Shown here: positions 51,500 to 54,320 of the stretch, in pieces | Layout of the letters: every line of letters begins with the position of its first letter | Numbering within the stretch: the stretch's first letter is position 1 | Assembly (NCBI GenBank): GCA_965363725.1 | Contig: CBDTUS010000003.1 | Span: 1 to 54,320, forward strand | Length of the DNA stretch: 54,320 nucleotides | Direction: 5' to 3' | DNA from: JAGLCY01 sp965363725 | GTDB lineage: Bacteria; Krumholzibacteriota; Krumholzibacteriia; LZORAL124-64-63 | Position numbers and translations under genes: made by a program | The notes under the pieces: model-generated | Database searches by the model: none | What the model was told of the DNA's origin: nothing | The model's input: only the letters and a program-made list of their open reading frames with translations

Positions 51500-52410
51500 A
51501 CGGCCGTGCCTGGGACCTGGCTCTGGACAACTTCCTGGCCCACTGCGGCGCGGAAAAGGGTCTGGCGGTGGCCAGCCTCGAGGCCGCCCGTTTCGACCTG
51601 GCCCGGCTGCGGCGCTGGGCGGAGACCCAAAACCTGGCCGGACCGGATCAGGTCCGTGACCAGCATCTCCGATCCTTCCTGCTGGAGTCCGCCTCCGAAT
51701 TGGCGCCGCCATCGCGGGCCCGTCTGCTTTCCACGCTGCGTTCCTTCTTTCGCTTCCTGGTGGCCGAAGATCTGTCCGACCTCGATCCCACCAGCACCCT
51801 GGTGGCTCCCAGGCGGGGCCGGAAACTTCCGACCGTTTTGTCCATCGACCAGGTGGAGCGTCTCCTGGCTGCCGCTCATGGAGCCCGCCCCCCGGACCTG
51901 CGGGACCGGGCCATACTGGAGGTTCTCTACGGATGCGGTTGCCGCGTCAGCGAGCTGTGCGGCCTGGATGTAACGGATCTCGACCCCGCCGAGGCCATCC
52001 TTCTGCTGCGGGGCAAGGGGCGCAAGCAGCGTCTGGTCCCGGTGGGGGAGCCCGCTCTGGAAGCCGTCGCCCTGTATTTGAGAGCCGGACGGCCTGATCT
52101 TCTGGGCAAGAGCCCTAACGCCGCCCTGTTCCTCAACCAGCGGGGAGGGCGGCTGTCCCGGGTCTCGGTGTGGAACCTGATCAAGAAAGCCGGGGCCGCC
52201 GTCGGCCTGCCGGAGGAGCTGTCGCCCCACACCCTGCGACATTCTTACGCCACCCATCTGCTGGAGGGCGGAGCTGATTTGCGAGTCGTCCAGGAACTGT
52301 TGGGACACGCGGATATCGGCACCACGGAGATCTACACCCATATCGACCGGGCCTGGCTGACCGAAGCCTGGCTGGGGGCCCATCCCCGGGCTCGCGGAAA
52401 GCCCGGTTGA
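51496..52410 (+). CDS. xerD: Tyrosine recombinase XerD
   Basis: Partner of XerC in chromosome-dimer resolution. The 304-residue protein has an N-terminal SAM-like domain (about 5-90) and the catalytic domain with YGCGCRVSELCGLDV, GKGRKQRLVPVG, HTLRHSYATHLLEGGADLRVV (as two blocks), LGHADIGTTEIYTHI and nucleophile Tyr280. GADLRVVQELLGHADIGTTEIYTH-type wording is closer to XerD than that of the gene at 39992. The ATG at 51496 overlaps the uvrC stop. No dif site was recognised in the window. Confidence 0.88.
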   Translation: MNGRAWDLALDNFLAHCGAEKGLAVASLEAARFDLARLRRWAETQNLAGPDQVRDQHLRSFLLESASELAPPSRARLLSTLRSFFRFLVAEDLSDLDPTSTLVAPRRGRKLPTVLSIDQVERLLAAAHGARPPDLRDRAILEVLYGCGCRVSELCGLDVTDLDPAEAILLLRGKGRKQRLVPVGEPALEAVALYLRAGRPDLLGKSPNAALFLNQRGGRLSRVSVWNLIKKAGAAVGLPEELSPHTLRHSYATHLLEGGADLRVVQELLGHADIGTTEIYTHIDRAWLTEAWLGAHPRARGKPG

Positions 52411-52436
52411 GGGGCCGACCGACCCGACAGTCAACT

Positions 52437-52465
52437 TTGACATGGGCATCGGCCGGTGGTACTGT
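52437..52465 (+). promoter_or_regulatory. Promoter upstream of trpS
   Basis: Perfect TTGACA (52437-52442), 17-bp spacer ending in TGG (extended -10 type) and TACTGT (52460-52465; weak, 3 of 6). Predicted start near 52472 leaves a leader of about 95 nt before trpS. Confidence 0.45.
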
Positions 52466-52492
52466 TTCCCGATCATTTCCACTGAATCCGTA

Positions 52493-52519
52493 GGGGAGCG
52501 GAAGTGTTGTTCCATCCCC
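52493..52519 (+). promoter_or_regulatory. Leader hairpin upstream of trpS
   Basis: GGGGA and GGAA on one arm (52493-52503) pair with TTCC and TCCCC on the other (52510-52519) around a GTGTTG loop, with a small internal bulge. It lies between the promoter and the start codon, has no T-run, and could be a leader structure that affects trpS expression. No T-box sequence was recognised. Confidence 0.3.
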
Positions 52520-52566
52520 AGCTTCCCGGCCTCGGCTTCAAGTCCGGCATCTGAAAGGCACCAGTT

Positions 52567-53577
52567 TTGGCCCAGGAAAACATTGCGCCCCCGCAGGGTG
52601 GCCAGGTCATTCTCAGCGGCATGCGGCCGACCGGCAGGCTCCACTGGGGCAACTACACCGGCGCCCTGGAGAACTGGATCGTTCTGCAATCCACTTACAC
52701 CTGCCATTTCATGGTAGCCGACTGGCACGTCCTGACCACGGCCCTGGACAAGGCCCCGGAAATCCGAGAGAACAGCCGGCAGATGTATCTCGACTGGCTG
52801 GGCGCGGGACTGGACCCGGAAAAGTCGGTGCTCTTCATCCAGTCGGAAGTCAAGCAGCACGCGGAGCTGTATCTGATTTTGTCGATGATGATCAGCATGG
52901 GCCGACTGGAACGCAATCCCACCTTCAAAGAACAGATCCGGGACCTGAACCTGGGGAACGAGATCAGCTACGGTCATCTGGGATATCCCGTGCTGCAGGC
53001 GGCAGACATTCTCATGTACAAGGCCCACGCCGTGCCGGTGGGGGAAGACCAGCTGCCCCACCTGGAACTTACCCGTGAGATGGCGCGGCGTTTCAACCGG
53101 CTCTTCGGCGAGGTCTTTCCCGAACCGGAGCCGCTGGTCACGAAGTTCGCCCGCTTCCCCGGCACCGACGGCAAGAGGATGAGCAAATCCCTGGGCAACA
53201 CCATCGAGATTTCAGCCTCACCGGAGGAAATCAAAAAGAAGATCCGGCCCGCCTACACGGATCCGGCCCGGCTGCGCAAGACCGACCCGGGGAATCCGGA
53301 AATCTGCGCCATCTACACCTGGTACCAGAAATTCATGCCCGAGGCCGCCGCGGAAACCGCCGAGGAATGCCGGACCGCCGCCCGCGGCTGCGTGGACTGC
53401 AAGATGAAACTGGCCGACGGGATCATCGAACACTTCGCGCCACTGAGGGAAAGGCGCGCCGAATTCGAAAAGGATCCCGCTCGGTTGGATGAAATCATCC
53501 GCCACGGGTGTGAACGCGCCCGAGAAGTCGCCGCCCGCACCATGGACGCGGTCCATGAAGCCATGGGCATCGGTTGA
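52567..53577 (+). CDS. trpS: Tryptophanyl-tRNA synthetase
   Basis: Class I synthetase that charges tRNA-Trp. The 336-residue protein has the HIGH-equivalent in GRLHWGNYTGAL (near 25-36), GYPVLQAADILMYKAHAVPVGEDQLPH in the middle (two adjoining blocks), and the KMSKS loop as KRMSKSLGN near 203-211. The TTG start at 52567 has GAAAGG about 10 bp upstream, and the residues following match the family head (VILSGMRPTGRLHWGN). Length is normal. It is separated from scpA by 41 bp. Confidence 0.96.
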   Translation: MAQENIAPPQGGQVILSGMRPTGRLHWGNYTGALENWIVLQSTYTCHFMVADWHVLTTALDKAPEIRENSRQMYLDWLGAGLDPEKSVLFIQSEVKQHAELYLILSMMISMGRLERNPTFKEQIRDLNLGNEISYGHLGYPVLQAADILMYKAHAVPVGEDQLPHLELTREMARRFNRLFGEVFPEPEPLVTKFARFPGTDGKRMSKSLGNTIEISASPEEIKKKIRPAYTDPARLRKTDPGNPEICAIYTWYQKFMPEAAAETAEECRTAARGCVDCKMKLADGIIEHFAPLRERRAEFEKDPARLDEIIRHGCERAREVAARTMDAVHEAMGIG

Positions 53578-53618
53578 AACCGTCCGCCCAACCGCAACAG
53601 AACGAGGTTCATTGTCCC

Positions 53619-54320
53619 ATGGTGGATCACAATGATGATGAAACAGCATTGAAGGGGACCGACCCCAGCGAGGTCCCGGCCACCGGTGGCGAAGAAAGCC
53701 AGGGCGGGCCGGAGACCTGGAACCTGGACTCCCTGCCCCCGGAACTGGATTATTTCCGCAGCAGCGAAGCCTATCAGGTTGAGCTGACCGGCTTCCAGGG
53801 CCCCATGGATCTGCTTCTTCACCTGATCGACCGCGAACAGGTCGATGTCTACGACATCCCAATCGCCCTGATTACCGAGCAGTTCATTCGGCACATCGAA
53901 GTGATGCAGACCATCAGCCTGGACAAGGCCGGTGAGTTCATCGCCATGGCGGCCACCCTGATGGTCATCAAGATGAAGATGCTCATGCCCTCGCATCTTG
54001 ACGATGATGAAGATGATCTGGAGGATCCAAGGGCCGAACTCGTGCGCAAGCTCCTGGAGTACCGGCGCTTCAAGGAGGCCGCGGAAGCGCTCCAGAAAAA
54101 GGAATCCGAGCGTCGCGCCTACCACCTGCGCCAGACCCGATTCCCCTTCACCGGCGATCTGGACCTCGAACCGCAGTTGCGGATCGAGATGTTCGACCTG
54201 CTCTCGGCCTTGGCCGGCATTTTCGACCGCATGCAGGCCCGCACCGTGCATGACGTGGTGCGTGAGGCATTCACCGGCGCAATCACATCTCGTCAGGGCC
54301 GTTTTTCAATGGCTGAAGGC
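53619..54320 (+). CDS. scpA: Segregation and condensation protein A, 5' part (runs off window)
   Basis: ScpA is the kleisin subunit of the SMC-ScpA-ScpB condensin. The frame is open for 234 codons to the end of the window. After a non-conserved, acidic N-terminal ~50 residues comes the ScpA head YQVELTGFQGPMDLLLHLIDREQ, then DVYDIPIALITEQFIRHIE and LDKAGEFIAMAATLMVIKMKMLMP, the SMC-binding helix region. ATG at 53619, weak GAGG about 12 bp upstream. scpB would be expected downstream. The upstream tail is longer than usual and low in complexity. Confidence 0.93.
   Translation, partial: MVDHNDDETALKGTDPSEVPATGGEESQGGPETWNLDSLPPELDYFRSSEAYQVELTGFQGPMDLLLHLIDREQVDVYDIPIALITEQFIRHIEVMQTISLDKAGEFIAMAATLMVIKMKMLMPSHLDDDEDDLEDPRAELVRKLLEYRRFKEAAEALQKKESERRAYHLRQTRFPFTGDLDLEPQLRIEMFDLLSALAGIFDRMQARTVHDVVREAFTGAITSRQGRFSMAEG

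Noticed and set aside
39992..52410. The two Xer genes as mobile-element integrases
   Set aside because: Both are about 300 residues with XerC/XerD wording, sit in housekeeping operons (topA-trmFO-hslVU and uvrC) and have no flanking repeats.
52472..52566. T-box riboswitch before trpS
   Set aside because: No T-box sequence and no specifier loop or terminator/antiterminator pair could be recognised.
1..54320. CRISPR arrays, IS elements, prophage, tRNA or rRNA genes
   Set aside because: No regularly spaced repeats, transposase, phage structural gene or RNA gene pattern was found by eye; small RNAs cannot be excluded this way.

Overview
The window is a GC-rich, almost gap-free bacterial chromosome segment from a motile, diderm bacterium. 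Several independent signs point to the FCB superphylum or one of its candidate phyla: a PorV/PorQ-type outer-membrane protein, an M6-like metallopeptidase with a C-terminal sorting-type domain, a long SecA carrying the insertion usual in Bacteroidetes-type SecA, lipoproteins, and Ig-like envelope proteins. I cannot name the species. Start codons are strikingly often TTG (nine genes here) or GTG (five genes).

Region 1 (1-13.7 kb) is a flagellar cluster: flgE (3' end), flbD, motA, motB, fliL, fliM, fliN, fliO, then a hairpin terminator and a near-consensus sigma-54 promoter, then fliP, fliQ, fliR, flhB, flhA, a highly degenerate flhF-like gene, a small two-helix membrane protein where flhG would normally stand, fliA (sigma-28) behind a second sigma-54-like site, and two small genes of unknown function. 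From flgE to flhF the order is the one known from spirochetes. Region 2 (13.8-17.2 kb) has two tandem HDOD proteins and a sigma-54 activator with a degenerate receiver-like N-terminus, a plausible activator for the sigma-54 promoters in region 1.

Region 3 (17.3-24.4 kb): a PorV-like outer-membrane protein converges on a MltD-like LysM lytic transglycosylase across a shared bidirectional terminator. Divergent from the latter are a GGDEF diguanylate cyclase and a ComEC DNA-uptake channel. Region 4 (24.4-32.1 kb): purC and purH behind a strong sigma-70-type promoter, then a secreted M6-like peptidase translationally coupled to a Slt70-like transglycosylase.

Region 5 (32.1-44.5 kb): secA, a Smg/DUF494 gene, then topA-trmFO-xerC-hslV-hslU (the gene order known from Firmicutes) and a membrane sulfatase-fold protein. 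Region 6 (44.5-49.2 kb): argF, an Ig-like lipoprotein gene that seems to lack a canonical start codon, dapF, dapA and dapB. Region 7 (49.3-54.3 kb): rpsT on the minus strand, diverging from uvrC-xerD, then trpS behind its own promoter and hairpin leader, and scpA running off the end. Only the MltD-like gene and rpsT are on the minus strand. I see no tRNA, rRNA, IS element, prophage or CRISPR array, and no gene-free stretch longer than 300 bases.
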